Below, in pieces: positions 12,401 through 23,519 of a stretch of DNA of 64,000 bases. The position numbers were made by a program, and so were the translations under genes. The stretch is from Moniliella sp. 'wahieum' (lineage: Eukaryota; Basidiomycota; Moniliellomycetes; Moniliellales; Moniliellaceae). Under the pieces are notes generated by a model, which made no database searches, was not told where the DNA came from, and was given only the letters and a program-made list of their open reading frames with translations. Each line of letters opens with the position of its first letter. The first letter of the stretch is position 1. The stretch spans positions 62,001 to 126,000 of the forward strand of contig RSEE01000023.1 of the NCBI GenBank assembly GCA_003971905.1, read 5' to 3'.

Positions 12401-15400
12401 GCAGCTGACAGAACATGCGAGTTCAAACAATTTTTGGGTTGCTGTGGCGGGCAACGTTTATGATTTAACCAAGTTCTACAAGGGGTCCCACTCAGGATCA
12501 CCTAGTTACTTCAGCATGACCGACGACGAGAAACTTGGTTACTTTGGGGGAAAAGACTTGACACTCTATTTCCTGTGCCCTTTACATGGGCTGTCCTGGC
12601 CTGGTGACAGACAAAGGGTTAGAGCTCACCTACAGTGTCAACTCTACTCAAATCATCGAGGAGGTTCCGGGGCAGTGATCCACAAGTCCGGCGCCAGCAA
12701 GACGACAAGGATTGCCCTAGCTTCGGAATTGGTACCCCAATCCTTTGTGCCAACGATGAAAAAGTACTACAAGGGCGGCTTCGTTTACGCTAAGAAGGAC
12801 TTTGCCTCGCAAGGTAGCTACAGAAACTGGGTCTCTGTCGACAACAGCATCTACGATTTGACCGACTATATCAACTCCCAGTCACAGGCGGCCAATGCAA
12901 GCCAATGGAGCTGGATCAACCCCAGCCTGGTGAACCTATTCCGCAACCAGGGTGGCTCAGACGTACCAAAGATTTTAAGAGCACTCTTTCATCATGCCCA
13001 AGCTCGAGCAGACACAAACCATGAATGCCTCCAAAAGACGTTCTATGTCGGCAAGATAGACCCTCGGGAAACCCCGCGCTGCATGGTCCAAAACTACATC
13101 CTCCTCTCCTTCTCGGCTGTAATCATGCTGATCATGCTGAGCCGCTTCGTTGCAGCGTGCAACTCACTCCCAAGCGCCTTCCGGAGCAACAAGACAAGTT
13201 TGTGGTCTGTCAAGTCCCGCTACACCGAAGATGAAGACAGCCTCCGCAAGACAATTGACTCCATTACGGCTCTGAAGTACGACGACAAGCGCAAGCTCCT
13301 TTTTGTCATTTGTGACGGCATGATTGTTGGTTCAGGCAACGACGCCCCCACTCCCCGAATTGTGCTCGACATTCTGGGAGTTGACAGTCGTGTTGATCCG
13401 AACCGTTGCCTTTCAAGTCAATCGCTGAGGGAAGCAAGCAGCTCAACTTTGCCAAGGTTTACTCAGGGCTGTATGAGTTTGACGGTCATGTGTACCATAC
13501 ATCGTAACTGTCAAGGTAGGCCGTCCCTCGGAGCGTGCCCGACCAGGAAACCGGGGCAAGCGCGACACCCAGATCCTTTTGATGAGCTGGCTCAATCGTG
13601 TCCACTTTGATGCGCCCATGAGTCCACTCCAGCTTGAATTGACCCATCAATGCAAGAACGTGATTGGGATCGACCCCGCCTTTTACGAGTATGTCCTGAC
13701 CGTGGATGCCGATACGCGAGTACGAGAAGACTCCTCAATCGTCTGGTTGCGGTCGCGGTAGATGACTCCAAGGTTGTCGCTCTCTGCGGCGAAACGATGC
13801 TGGACAACGAGGAGAGTAGCTGGTGGACAATGATCCAAGTGTACGAGTACTACATTTCCCACCACTTGGCCAAAGCATTCGAGTCTATTTTTAACTCTGT
13901 CACCTGCTTACCGGGGTGCTTCACCATCTACCGCATCCGGTCAGCTGATAAGGGAAGCCCCTGTTTATCTCCTCAAGGGTTATTGAAGAGTACAGTGAGA
14001 ATAAAGTTGACACGCTTCACAAGAAAACCTGTTTCGCTGGGGGAAGATCGGTACCTGACTACTCTCTCCTCAAGAACTTTCCCTCATTCAAGACCAAGTT
14101 CACCTCGGACGCCAAGTCTCTTACCTCTGCTCCAGACAGATGGGGAATCCTTCTCTCTCAGCGGCGTCGTTGGATTAATTCTACGGTACACAACCTGGCG
14201 GAGCTATCAACTATGGAAGAAATGTGTGGATTCTGTCTCATTTCCATGCGATTTGTTGTCTTCATCGACCTGGTTGGCACCATCATTCTCCCCTCGACGT
14301 CGTGTATCTCATCTACATGATTTACATGGCTTCCACAAAGAGGGCTGCGTACCTTATATCTCCATCGCCCTTATCGCAGCCACCTACGGCTACAGATCAT
14401 TATTTTTCTTCTCAAGCGCCAGTGGCAGTACATTGGCTGGATGTTCATTTATGTGCGTGTTTATCTCCATTGCTGGTATAAACCATAAGAACGTACACAT
14501 GACTGACACCTTTTCGTTCTCTACAAAAAGTTGCTGGCTTATCCGCTCTGGTCCTTCTTCCTCCGCTCTACTCTTCTGGCACATGGATGACTTTTCCTGG
14601 GGAAACACTCGTGTTGTGGTTGGGGAGAAGGGGAACAGGAAGATTATCGCTGGCACCGACGACGAGCCGTATCACGATTCGATGATTCCACTGAAACGCT
14701 TCAGCGAGTACCAGAACGAGGTATGGGATCAAGGAAGCGCAGCCATCGACCCTGATGTCGACTCAATAATGTACCTGACCCAGGCGAGCTAGGAAACCCC
14801 CTGATCACCTCTTCGAGACGAAGTTTGTTGAAGGGGTCGGTTAAACGATTCTCAGCCTTGGATGAAGGGTCGATGACAAGGCCAGCTCTGTCTATTCCGA
14901 TGAGGAGTCCAGTACGATACAGGTGACTACTACCAAACTACCAATCTCCTGCAGCCTGCCCCTCCTAGCCAGAGTCACTTATCGGGCTCTTACACTGACG
15001 GAAAAGGCAAGTGCCTACTGGGCCGACCCCGCCCCATGGAGTGTGCCTCCAACCGTGCCAATGAGGGAAACGACCTTCGGATCATCAGGATACGGCGTTC
15101 CACTTCAGGGATCGATGTACAGTCTCCCAGCCCCCATGCCATCGATGTACAGTCTCCCCAGTATGGGGGCGATGCGTGCCAACCCTACCAGCCCGATGGC
15201 TACTGGACAAATAGCGGCGTGCCCCAATGGCTAACCCAACAACCTCAGGATTCGGGGTATGCAGACGCCCTCTGTTATCCCTGACCTCACACCTCAAGCA
15301 CCCACAGGAGTACCCACCTCATCCCGCCCTGTTTCGATCAATCCCTACGCGGCCCCGGCCGTCCCCCTCCGCGCAGAGACACCGCCAGCCCTCGGACGGG

Positions 15401-15903
15401 GAGATCGTCGTAGCAGTCCAAGAGTACTTGGCGCAGCAGCCATCGCTGATGACCATTACCAAGCGACTGCTCGTGAGGCCGTTATGGGGGCCTTCCCTAA
15501 TGCCGTTTCTATCAAGGGAAAGAAGACTCTCATCAATCAGGCGATCGACGACACACTCCGAGGCAATGTTGAACCTATATTGACTTTCCCGTATCTCGAT
15601 ATCTCTCTGTTTGTTTTATATAGGAAAAGAGGATCACAGGTCGACCATCAGGAATGGGCGTGGACCACCCCCTGGCCAAAGGATATCAGAAGGTTGCTCA
15701 CCCAAGGCGGTATACGAGGACAACGGCAAAACCTCCATCATGTAAAAGAGAGGGCGGGAGAAGGAAAACTGCATCTTGACTGTTTTGGAACCGCCGAAGG
15801 AAAGCTTCAGTATCAACACAGCATACTGCTTCAGTACAACTCTGCGTACTCATACTCACAGCACCCAGTGCACTCAATACTCAGGCGCTCAGTCGTTCAG
15901 TAA
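9419..15903 (+). CDS. Class V-type chitin synthase with N-terminal myosin motor and C-terminal DEK domain
   Basis: The protein opens [15 protein letters not shown] and [17 protein letters not shown], as in myosin-like motors of fungal chitin synthases. A 74-nt intron (9734-9807) precedes the P-loop GISDSGKS. Motor segments follow ([56 protein letters not shown]). From 12.1 kb come two membrane helices, a cytochrome b5-like domain ([15 protein letters not shown], about 12436-12480) and a third helix region near 13.1 kb. The chitin synthase domain then shows [21 protein letters not shown] (about 13703), [10 protein letters not shown] and [13 protein letters not shown] (about 14159), and membrane helices to about 14.5 kb. 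The C-terminus ends with a DEK_C domain ([19 protein letters not shown] ... INQAIDDTL, about 15405-15560). It makes cell-wall chitin at growth sites; the motor is thought to tether or deliver the enzyme on actin. Many frame breaks are present. The exact stop is uncertain and may lie near 15575. Confidence 0.92.
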
Positions 15904-16310
15904 AAGACATGAAAACCAGTGGACCCACCTGTATACGAGTGGGGCGAAGAGTATGGCGACGGTGGCAAGGCGCCAGGCAAATAGAACAGGAAGAAGCACT
16001 CATCCAGGCGAAAAACGGGCGATGAATGGCCTCGTGCGGATGCGGGGATACGGTGCCAGCTAGGTAAGCGATAATATATCTTCTCCCTTCCATGCCACAA
16101 CAGCACCTGAGGCGTGAGACGCGCGCGCTGAGAGGGATCTGAGGATCTGAGAGAGGAACTGAGCTTGAGGCCTGAGGGAGGCCTCAGGTTTGATTGAGAG
16201 GTTACCCGTTACGGCTGCGGTTTTTGAGAGGGGTTTTCTGCGGAACTGATCGCGATGCTCGCCTATACACCAGGCTATTGGTAGAGCAGTACTAGCGTTT
16301 GAAGCTTTTG

Positions 16311-16338
16311 AAGCTTGAAGCTTGAAGCTTGAAGCTTG
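16311..16338. repeat. Heptamer array (AAGCTTG)x4
   Basis: Four perfect copies of AAGCTTG with palindrome AAGCTT, preceded by a fifth imperfect copy (GAAGCTTTTG at 16301-16310) and followed by AAGCCAG. Confidence 0.97.
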
Positions 16339-16543
16339 AAGCCAGCTTGAGGTGTGTGGAGATCGTAGAAAGTTCGGTTTTGAGTTCAAAGTAAAGTACG
16401 TATATATATACACGGTGAGTTCGGGCTCGGCGCTCAGGCTGAGCATCGAGCAGCCTTAGACCTTAGGGCCTTAGGCCTTATTCCTCAGCTGAGGCTCAGC
16501 CTGAGCGGCTCAGCCGCCAAGTCCCAAAGCCCCAAGCGACGTC

Positions 16544-16573
16544 GTCAACGCGTCAACGCGTCAACGCGTCAAC
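16544..16573. repeat. Octamer array (GTCAACGC)x3.7
   Basis: Three perfect 8-bp units create ACGCGT palindromes separated by CA, then degenerate into CCGTCAACGTTCAACGTC, which switches to AACGTT words. Confidence 0.95.
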
Positions 16574-16672
16574 CGTCAACGTTCAACGTCGTCATCGTAT
16601 TAGGGTACGTAGGCAGAGCACACTACTTAGTACTTACCGAACTTATCCGTCGGCAGTTACTAGTTACTAGGG

Positions 16673-16745
16673 TTAGATCTTAGATCTTCGATCTTATTAG
16701 ATCGTTTGTGGATTCTCGACTGGATGTTAGATCTTAGATCTTAGA
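16673..16745. repeat. Clustered AGATCTT heptamers
   Basis: Two clusters of TTAGATC/AGATCTT units (16673-16695 and 16727-16745), each with two adjacent copies plus half copies. ACTAGTT words lie immediately upstream at 16657-16670. Confidence 0.85.
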
Positions 16746-16813
16746 CAGGGCCAACGCTAAAAGCTCAAAGATGCAGACTGAGTTGCCGAGTACCTGAGTG
16801 GCTAGTGGAAGTG

Positions 16814-16841
16814 ACTAGTGACTAGTGACTAGTGACTAGCG
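16814..16841. repeat. Heptamer array (ACTAGTG)x4
   Basis: Three perfect ACTAGTG units and a fourth with ACTAGCG, period 7, palindrome ACTAGT plus G. Confidence 0.97.
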
Positions 16842-16852
16842 ATGGCCGAGTG

Positions 16853-16873
16853 ATCGATGATCGATGATCGATG
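16853..16873. repeat. Heptamer array (ATCGATG)x3
   Basis: Three perfect ATCGATG units, palindrome ATCGAT plus G, 11 bp after the ACTAGTG array. Confidence 0.97.
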
Positions 16874-17569
16874 ACTATTCGATCAGAGACTGATCTCTCG
16901 CAGATCGTCTCAGCACTCCAAGATCTAATCATCCGATCGACAATCTTAGATCGTAGATCTCACAGCTTAATAGGCGAGAGGTACGTATGTCAGGAATAAC
17001 GCACTTCCTGTATCGGAAATGGGGGGGCAACCTCCGCCTGGCTAATCACCGAGGTAATGCGACTGGGGCATCGCGCAGCTTTTAGGCTTTACGCCTTTCG
17101 CTTTACCCGCGTTATTATACCGGTTACCGGTTACCATATAGCAGTTGGTACTTTGGTTATCTGCTCACATGATGTATGTCACATATCTCACACCACATAT
17201 ATCTATCCTCGGCCTCAGGCCTCATTGCAGGCCCCCCATCAGCCCTCCCCCAATCTCGTTCCCTTTGTTTTTCCCCACGTCCGTATCCCTGCCGTCACGC
17301 TCTTTCGGCCACAGTACCAAGTCGCTTCCCTCATTAACATATTGGAGCAGCGCTTTCTGTTTATCGAATCAGCCTCTCTCCTCATCACCACCATCCAAAT
17401 ACACAGTCTCTCCCCCGCTTCCAGTTTTCTCATCCAGGGTGAGTACTCTCCCCCCCTTGTGGTTACTGCCACCTGACGGAATGTTGACCGGGAAAGGTTC
17501 TCCACGGCCCCACTACATCAGAAGTTATTGAACCATGACGGAAACCGTCCCCCTCTTCCTCCCATCAGT

Positions 17570-19728
17570 ATGTCGGAGCGAGCTCTGAACATGGCAATGA
17601 CCCCACCGCCCCCTCCGCCTAAGAAGAGAACAAGCTTGCTGCGTCGTGCTTCGACCCGGATACGCATGTCTCTCTTCAGCCAGTCTAGTCAAACCCAACA
17701 GCTTACCGAGCCACCCCAGGTTCAACAGGATGGAGGTTCTGCAGCTCCTGGGGTGGGAATAATGTCTTCCCTCGGTCGAGGTAGCCGACACTATTGGCAC
17801 AACCATCGCCGGCCAAATACCCTGTTGGCCACGGAAAGCAGCGCAATTGGCCCCCGCGAGATGAGCGTTCTGGATGCGATGGCCGAAAGCTCTTCAAGAT
17901 CTTTCCTCATGCTCCCACCTCCCCTCCCTTTGGATGCAAAGGCAAGCAGGTCGGCTTCTTCCTTCACAAGTGACGGCCTTCCCATTCCTCCTCTTGGGTT
18001 GGAGAGCAGCTCATCATACTCTGGTCCGGGAACGCCTCGATCTTGTCAGGTGCTTACTCCAACGTCTACCCATGGACTGGATATGATTCAGCCATCACGC
18101 TACCAATGCCCTCTACCCCCCCTCCCATACTGAGTTGCTAAAAGCACCATTGGGGGGGTACCCACTAGCACTTCCCATCAACAGCAAATGTTTGGGTCCC
18201 TCCCCCCAAAATTCGCTGGGACTGCTTCCCAATTTATCTCCGACGAACAGGCACATGCTGTCTCGAGGAAACAGCGAACAAGGCAGAGTTTCCTTTCCCT
18301 CAGAGAACAAAAAGGAATCTGTTGGAGCCTGCAATGAAGTCCACGAGCAGCCCTCTTTTCGCGCACCCAATGCAAAGATGCAAACACATATCCTCTCGCC
18401 TGGGTCAAACTTGGATCAGCTCTACGCATTCCCTCTTTTACTGGCAAAGCAATCCCTCGCGGCACAAGATACTCCCCCCCTCCTTTCCAAGGAGACTGGC
18501 TTTTATCTCCATGTACAAACACCTGAGAAGGGCAATCTTAAGGAAGGAGAGAAAACGCAACAATGGTCCGAAGCTGCCTCCCGTCCCGTGTGTAATAATG
18601 TTTCATCCGATCCACACTACTTGGCATCTTTTACAGCTTTGTCGGACACGCGTCCTGCTTTATCACGCCCACCGCCCAAGATTTCGCACCCATCTGAAGT
18701 AGCAGATGACTTGCAAGACCGCAACAGTATCCGCCGTGTCAGTCGAGGGTGGAGCGATTGTTTCTCTGACTTCGATGGGAGCCCCACATTGTTACCGTTA
18801 AGTCACGGAAGTGTCATGCGGCCTTCTTGCAATAATGAGTGCGAACCCGAAAGTGGTCTTGCATCGATGCGAGCACAAGTACCAGAAGAACCATCGGTCG
18901 AGGCATGGTCCAACAAGGAGGCGTTCGATGCGGATGAGCAGGCGGCCATTGCTCATGCTCGCAACGAAACCCTGAAGAAACTCATCGGTTACAAAGCAGG
19001 TCCAGTACTACGCAAGTCACCATCTTCATCTGTGACCCCCAACCACTCTTCCTCTCATATGGATTCCTCCAAGCCGCCACAAGAACCTATCATCTGTGCT
19101 GACCGTAACCCTTCATGGAAAATGCTTTTGTCCGCGTTGGCGTCTCCGACTCCTGACTCATCTGATGCCATGGATTCCGGGGAGGTCCGTGTTCAAGAGC
19201 GCTTACCGACCATCGCGCCAGGGCCCTCACTTGCTCGTCTACGGCTTTCCCATCGTTCACTATCCAAGACTACTGCAGGGCCAGGAGCGATGGGAGAGTT
19301 CCCCGACCGGCCCTTGGTGCTTGGCTCACCATTTGGTTCACCCTAATCCACGCCTTTGGTCTGCACACCTATACTCTGCCCTGCTCATCCTAAGCCGGCC
19401 ATCCTGCTCAGTTGGTCGCCGTCCCCACCTCTCCATCAGGGGCTACTTATCCGCTCCTACCTTACGGACAGAGGGACATGAATTTCACTTCAAGTCCAGA
19501 AGGAAGGTCGGCTATGAAAGCAACCCTCCCGCTTATAAAATGCTTGCGCCTTGGTTACTCGCTGTACTAGACTCTTTCCCATCTGTGTCTCCTCCCCCAA
19601 GATTTCCCTACCAGTCCCGTCTTATCTCCAGCCTCTCTTTCGACCACAGACATCTTGTTGATACAATACGCAAAAGAATTCACCACTGGCTGGAAGAAAC
19701 GGCAGCCGCCGAGAGCCACCTGTGGTGA
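17570..19728 (+). CDS. Long disordered Ser/Pro-rich protein of unknown function
   Basis: I do not recognise this gene. The chosen ATG at 17570 follows a polypyrimidine-CAG that could be a splice acceptor and begins MSERALNMAMT followed by six prolines and a basic patch (KKRTSLLRRASTRIRMSLF). The rest is low-complexity, rich in Ser and Pro, with short peptides such as SRGWSDCFSDFDGSPTLLP and one predicted helix (DADEQAAIAHARNETLKKLIGYKAGPVL, about 18928-19010). It is open for about 560 bp in one frame, breaks near 18130, then stays open for about 1.2 kb to 19346; beyond that coding is suggested by GQRDMNFTSSPEG and DILLIQYAKEFTTGWKKR in other frames. Long open frames with fungal codon use support it being real. 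A scaffold or regulatory role is only a guess. The end coordinate is uncertain. Confidence 0.55.
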
Positions 19729-20449
19729 TGGGGTTTCCCCTACCTTTTCACTCCTCTCTCGATGTCCGCTCGCGTTTCCTCGTTTCCGTCCACACGTTCT
19801 CTCAGTCTGTTGTACCTATGTCCTTGCCGCGTACTTTACTACAGAATCTGTTTGTTGTTGATTGAATTCTTCTCTTTTTGCCTCTTCTTATATCACAGAA
19901 AGCATTCAATTGTTGATCGTAGTTAATGGAAGGCTTGAGCTCTGTCGGTGAGCTTGAGCTTTGAGCCTACGCGTTCAGCATACTATTTTTCGCGTTCGTG
20001 AGAGGCGGACCTGTGAGAGTACCTGATAATGGAGTAGGTGTATATTTCATTGAGATCTGTTGACATTGGCATATTCGATGCATGCGATGGCCATATGTCG
20101 ATAACCTCGATGTCCGAACATATCGACCATGCCCCATTGAAAAAGGAAGAGGCTTCCGACGTGGTGCGCATCTTCCAGCGTCAAGTTTACCCTCATATAT
20201 CGTGCCCCATAGCTTTTGAGCACCTGTGATTCGGTCAGCGCCGGTTATTAAATAGCCGGTAATTTCGGTTAGTGCAGGCCGTGCTTTTTATTTGTTTCAG
20301 CACGTTTGCCCCACCGCCCATGTTGCTTGGGGCGGATACAAACGGGTGCGAGTGCCGTCGGCCACACCGAAATTTAAGCCCCCCTTTCCCCTGCTCACGC
20401 TGACGACATACCACCACCTTGCCTACCCTTTCCAACACCATCAACCACA
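19729..20449. other. Intergenic region upstream of HMG-CoA lyase
   Basis: About 720 bp. It contains ATCGAT/CATATCGA words and several CATATCG repeats at 20065-20130, but no gene that I can support. The final 150 bp is CA/CT-rich, as expected of a promoter. Confidence 0.5.
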
Positions 20450-21556
20450 ATGCCGGTCTTGCCCAGGGCAGCTTTCCTTCGGCTACCACGCGTCGCGTAT
20501 TCATCGCTTGCGCGCCGGTCACTCGCTACTGCCACGGGGGCAACCAACTTCATCAAGGTCAGTAGCTCTCGCTGCCAACCAACACGCACATCTTCGACTG
20601 TATATATCTAACCTGGCCGCACAGATCGTTGAGGTTTCTCCCCGTGATGGCCTGCAAAATGAAAAGAAAATCGTCCCCACCGATGTCAAGCTGGAACTCA
20701 TCAACCGTCTGGCAGCAGCGGGATGCAAGACGATCGAGGCTGGCGCATTCGTATCACCCAAATGGGTACCGCAAATGGGCGATACAGAAACCCTTTTGCG
20801 TCAGCTCGTACCTCAAAAAGGTGTTTCCTACCCTGTCCTCGTCCCTAATGGCAAAGGCCTTGACAAACTGCTTGCTCTCTTGGCGGAGCCTACGCTGGCC
20901 GCGCACCCCCCCACCCAAGAAATCGCCATCTTCACCGCTGCTACGAATTCCTTTACTAGGGCCAACACTAACTGCACCGTGAGGGAAAGCTTGGATCGAT
21001 GCAAAGAGGTGGCTCAAAGAGCCTTGAACGCCAACCTGGCTGTGCGGGGGTATGTGTCGGTGGTTGCTGTCTGTCCATACGAGGGCAAAGTCGCTCCTGA
21101 GCAAGTGGCCCACGTGGCACGCGAATTGCTGGAGATGGGCTGCTACGAGGTTCTTTAGGCGACACGACGGGCGCTGGGACACCAGATCAAATGTTGAAGG
21201 TGTTGGAAGCATGCGAACGGAGCGGTGTACCCACGTCCAAGCTTGCTGGTCATTGCCACAATACATTCGGGACGGGGTTGGCCAACGTCCTCGCCCTCGC
21301 CGAAGCAGGGGTACGTACCTTTGACTCATCTGTCGCGAGCTTAGGTGGGTGCCCCTACTCCCCGGGCGCAACCGGAAACGTGGACACGGAGAGTCTGGTC
21401 TATGCTTTCCATGCTCAAGGCTACCAAACCGGGATTGATCTCCCTGCCTTAGCCCACATTGGGGAGTGGGTGTCGCAAGCAATTGGCCGTCCGAATGCTT
21501 CCTTGGCTGGGCGCGCCCTTTTAGCCCGGGAAAGAGCCAACAAACCAAAGCTATAA
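20450..21556 (+). CDS. Hydroxymethylglutaryl-CoA lyase, mitochondrial
   Basis: The enzyme cleaves HMG-CoA to acetoacetate and acetyl-CoA in the last step of leucine catabolism. Exon 1 (20450-20557) encodes an arginine-rich, acid-poor leader (RAAFLRLPRVAYSSLARRSLATATG) typical of a mitochondrial presequence. A 67-nt intron (20558-20624) separates it from the TIM-barrel. Family motifs appear in order: EVSPRDGLQNEKK, IEAGAFVSPKWVPQM, VLVPNGKGLDKLL, VRGYVSVVAVCPYEG, AGHCHNTFGTGLAN and GGCPYSPGATGNVDTE with the catalytic-loop cysteine. A single T is missing near 21154 (the sequence reads GAGGTTCTTTAGG where GEVSLGDTTGAG is expected), creating an apparent stop; everything downstream is in the +1 frame and fully conserved. 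Length with correction (about 346 residues) suits the family. The protein ends KPKL. Confidence 0.95.
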
Positions 21557-22075
21557 CCGTCCACCCCCTAAGAGCGACAGGGTGATCAATGCATTCATAA
21601 ATGTGCTGTGCTCTCGTCATCCCAATCAGCTGGTCATCGAGGAGACGATAGCAGCCCTTGTTCAAGGTACAGCCTGGCGCGGAGCGAAATGGACAAGGTG
21701 CAACGCTTTTTGCAATGCACTCAGTATATGTGCCTTCCGCACGAGGCAAGATGCAAGGACGCTTCGAACGGCACCGATACTGCGCACACATGAAGTCACT
21801 ATAGATGCACACAACGTAAACCCTTGCGAAAGGGCCATGTCGGCTCAGCTACTATTCACACAGCGTGCACGCTTCTCATGGTTTTTTTGTGGTGGTCAGT
21901 ACTCAAGTGGCGATGGCTAACCCGCTCACATCAATCACCTCGGGGGGCGAATGCCCGACAGAGACAATCCGTATACACTTGGACTGATAAGCTGGAGAAA
22001 TTGGATACAGATTGTCTACTGTGAAGAGTACTACGACAAAATTGTCATATAATGTGTTTCTGATCATAAAGTACT
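21557..22075. other. Convergent intergenic region HMG-CoA lyase / eL8
   Basis: Both neighbours terminate here. I see no gene or notable repeat. Confidence 0.5.
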
Positions 22076-23268
22076 CTAGTTGTTCTCAAGCGCAGCAACC
22101 GTGGTGCCAGCGGCCTTGGCACGCTTGCGCAACTTGTCGGCCGACTTGTTGCCGCGCACACCGCCGCCCCAATGGCGACGGCTCTCCTCGTACTTGTCAA
22201 CGTAGTTGGCCTTGGCAGCCGCCACAAGGTTGGCCAGCTCGCGTTGGTCCTCAGCACGCACATCCTGAACGACGGCGATAGCTGCGGTCTTCTTGTGAAC
22301 AACCTGGCCAAGACGAGCTTTGCCACCCTTGACAATCACCCAGGGGATGCCCATCTTGCGGCAAAGAGCGGGCACGGCAACGACCAACTCGATAGGGTCA
22401 ACATCGTCGGCAAGAACGACAAGGGAAGCCTTCTTGGCTTCGATGAGAGCAATCGCGTGGTTGAGACCGTACTTGACAAAAAGGGGCTTCTTGCCGTCGG
22501 CCTTGGGGTCGGCCTTCTTGCCAGCCGCCACATCGGCAGCCACAGCTGCCAGACGAGCCTTCTTCTCCTGTTTGCTCTCAGGACGGTACTTGTTCAGCAA
22601 CTTGAACAGGGCAGTGGCAGTGTTCTTGTCAAGCGTGTTGCTGAACTGAGCAAGCGCAGGAGGGACCTTCAAACGCGAGTTGAGGATGACACGTTGACGC
22701 TGGAGGCGGATGTACTCGGGCCACTTGACAAAGCGAGTCAGATCGCGGGCCGGTTGAATGTTCTGGCCAATGCCAAAGTGCCGAGGACGGGCCTCAAACA
22801 AGGGGTTGGCCTGCTTCTTGGACGCAGACGAGGCGGCCTTCAGGTTCGAAGGGAGCTTGGGGTTCTTCTTGCTGGGAGCCTAAGAAAATCAAGCACAAAT
22901 AAATCATGTCAGCAATGCGAACGAAAAAAGAAAGGAGCGTGGATCATTGAGCAGGGGGGGTGTGGATTCCCAAGCCCGGCGTCGCACACGCCGGACCCCC
23001 TTACATCCCCATCGTGCCAGGCTCGATGGGAATGGCTCTACCGGAAGACTCGCATCGAAATTGGCGTTCCCCATACGGGTACTAGTTCAATTCGTAGCAA
23101 GGCCTTCCCCACATCAACTTCAACACTTGGAGCGTAACCTCCAAGCTCAGCTGTCCTTTCTAGCCCTTCCCTCTGAGGGTGTGAGCATGACCTGCGGGCA
23201 GGTAAGGTGCAGGCGAGAGTTGAGGTAGATGGGTGTGTCAAGAGCGGCGATTGACAACACCTACCATA
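22076..23268 (-). CDS. 60S ribosomal protein eL8 (L7Ae family, RPL8/L7a)
   Basis: Exon 2 (22879-22076) is fully open and encodes [57 protein letters not shown] and the L7Ae RNA-binding domain ([37 protein letters not shown]). The C-terminal [10 protein letters not shown] is typical of eL8. The start codon is not in this exon. The minus strand carries ATG immediately followed by GTAGGTG at 23268-23266, and the acceptor TTTCTTAG ends at 22880; splicing them gives Met-Ala-Pro-Ser-Lys-Lys. The intron is about 386 nt, long for this window. The predicted mature protein is 268 residues, close to the family size. It is one of the few genes with no frame break. It is divergent from RPA49 across a 250 bp promoter. 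Confidence 0.96.
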
Positions 23269-23519
23269 TCGAGAGTCGAGACAAAGGTGGTGGTGAAAGA
23301 TGGGTAAGAGGGCGGATGCAGACAATCCACTTTATGCCTTAGCCCCAAAAATTCGCCGCAGCACAAACAACCCTACCGCTACGGTTGGAATTCCGCCCGT
23401 CAAATTTCGGCTTTGTGTGGAATGAAGCCGTTGCACCGAGATGTTCCAAAAAAGTTGCTCTCTCCTCTCCACCCCCCGTCGTCCCACACGAATCCTCACC
23501 TCAAGCACCCCAGCTACAA
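23269..23519. promoter_or_regulatory. Shared eL8/RPA49 bidirectional promoter
   Basis: This 250 bp interval separates two divergent start codons, both for ribosome-related genes (a ribosomal protein and a Pol I subunit). The fungal words AAAATTCG/AAATTTCG occur at about 23347 and 23402. Co-regulation is inference from arrangement. Confidence 0.45.

Larger units (their letters stand above)
15904..17569. other. Array-rich intergenic spacer
   Basis: About 1.7 kb without a recognisable gene. Between 16.1 and 17.0 kb it is almost entirely built of short palindromic words and tandem arrays: AAGCTTG, ACGCGTCA, AGATCTT, ACTAGTG and ATCGATG, plus CTCAG/CTGAG palindromes at 16430-16515. From 17.05 kb the sequence becomes pyrimidine-rich (CCTCCCCC, TCTCTCCC tracts), consistent with the promoter and leader of the downstream gene. 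Confidence 0.75.

Noticed and set aside
16000..17000. A telomere, centromere or CRISPR-like array
   Set aside because: The repeats are only 7-8 bp, differ from array to array, have no spacers, and do not match fungal telomere units (TTAGGG).
20450..21556. Programmed frameshift in HMG-CoA lyase
   Set aside because: The break is one missing T with no slippery site or pseudoknot, and similar one-base losses occur in most other genes of the window.
22172..23137. A plus-strand open frame antisense to eL8
   Set aside because: It mirrors a ribosomal protein gene with strong codon bias, which commonly leaves the opposite strand open; no domain is present.
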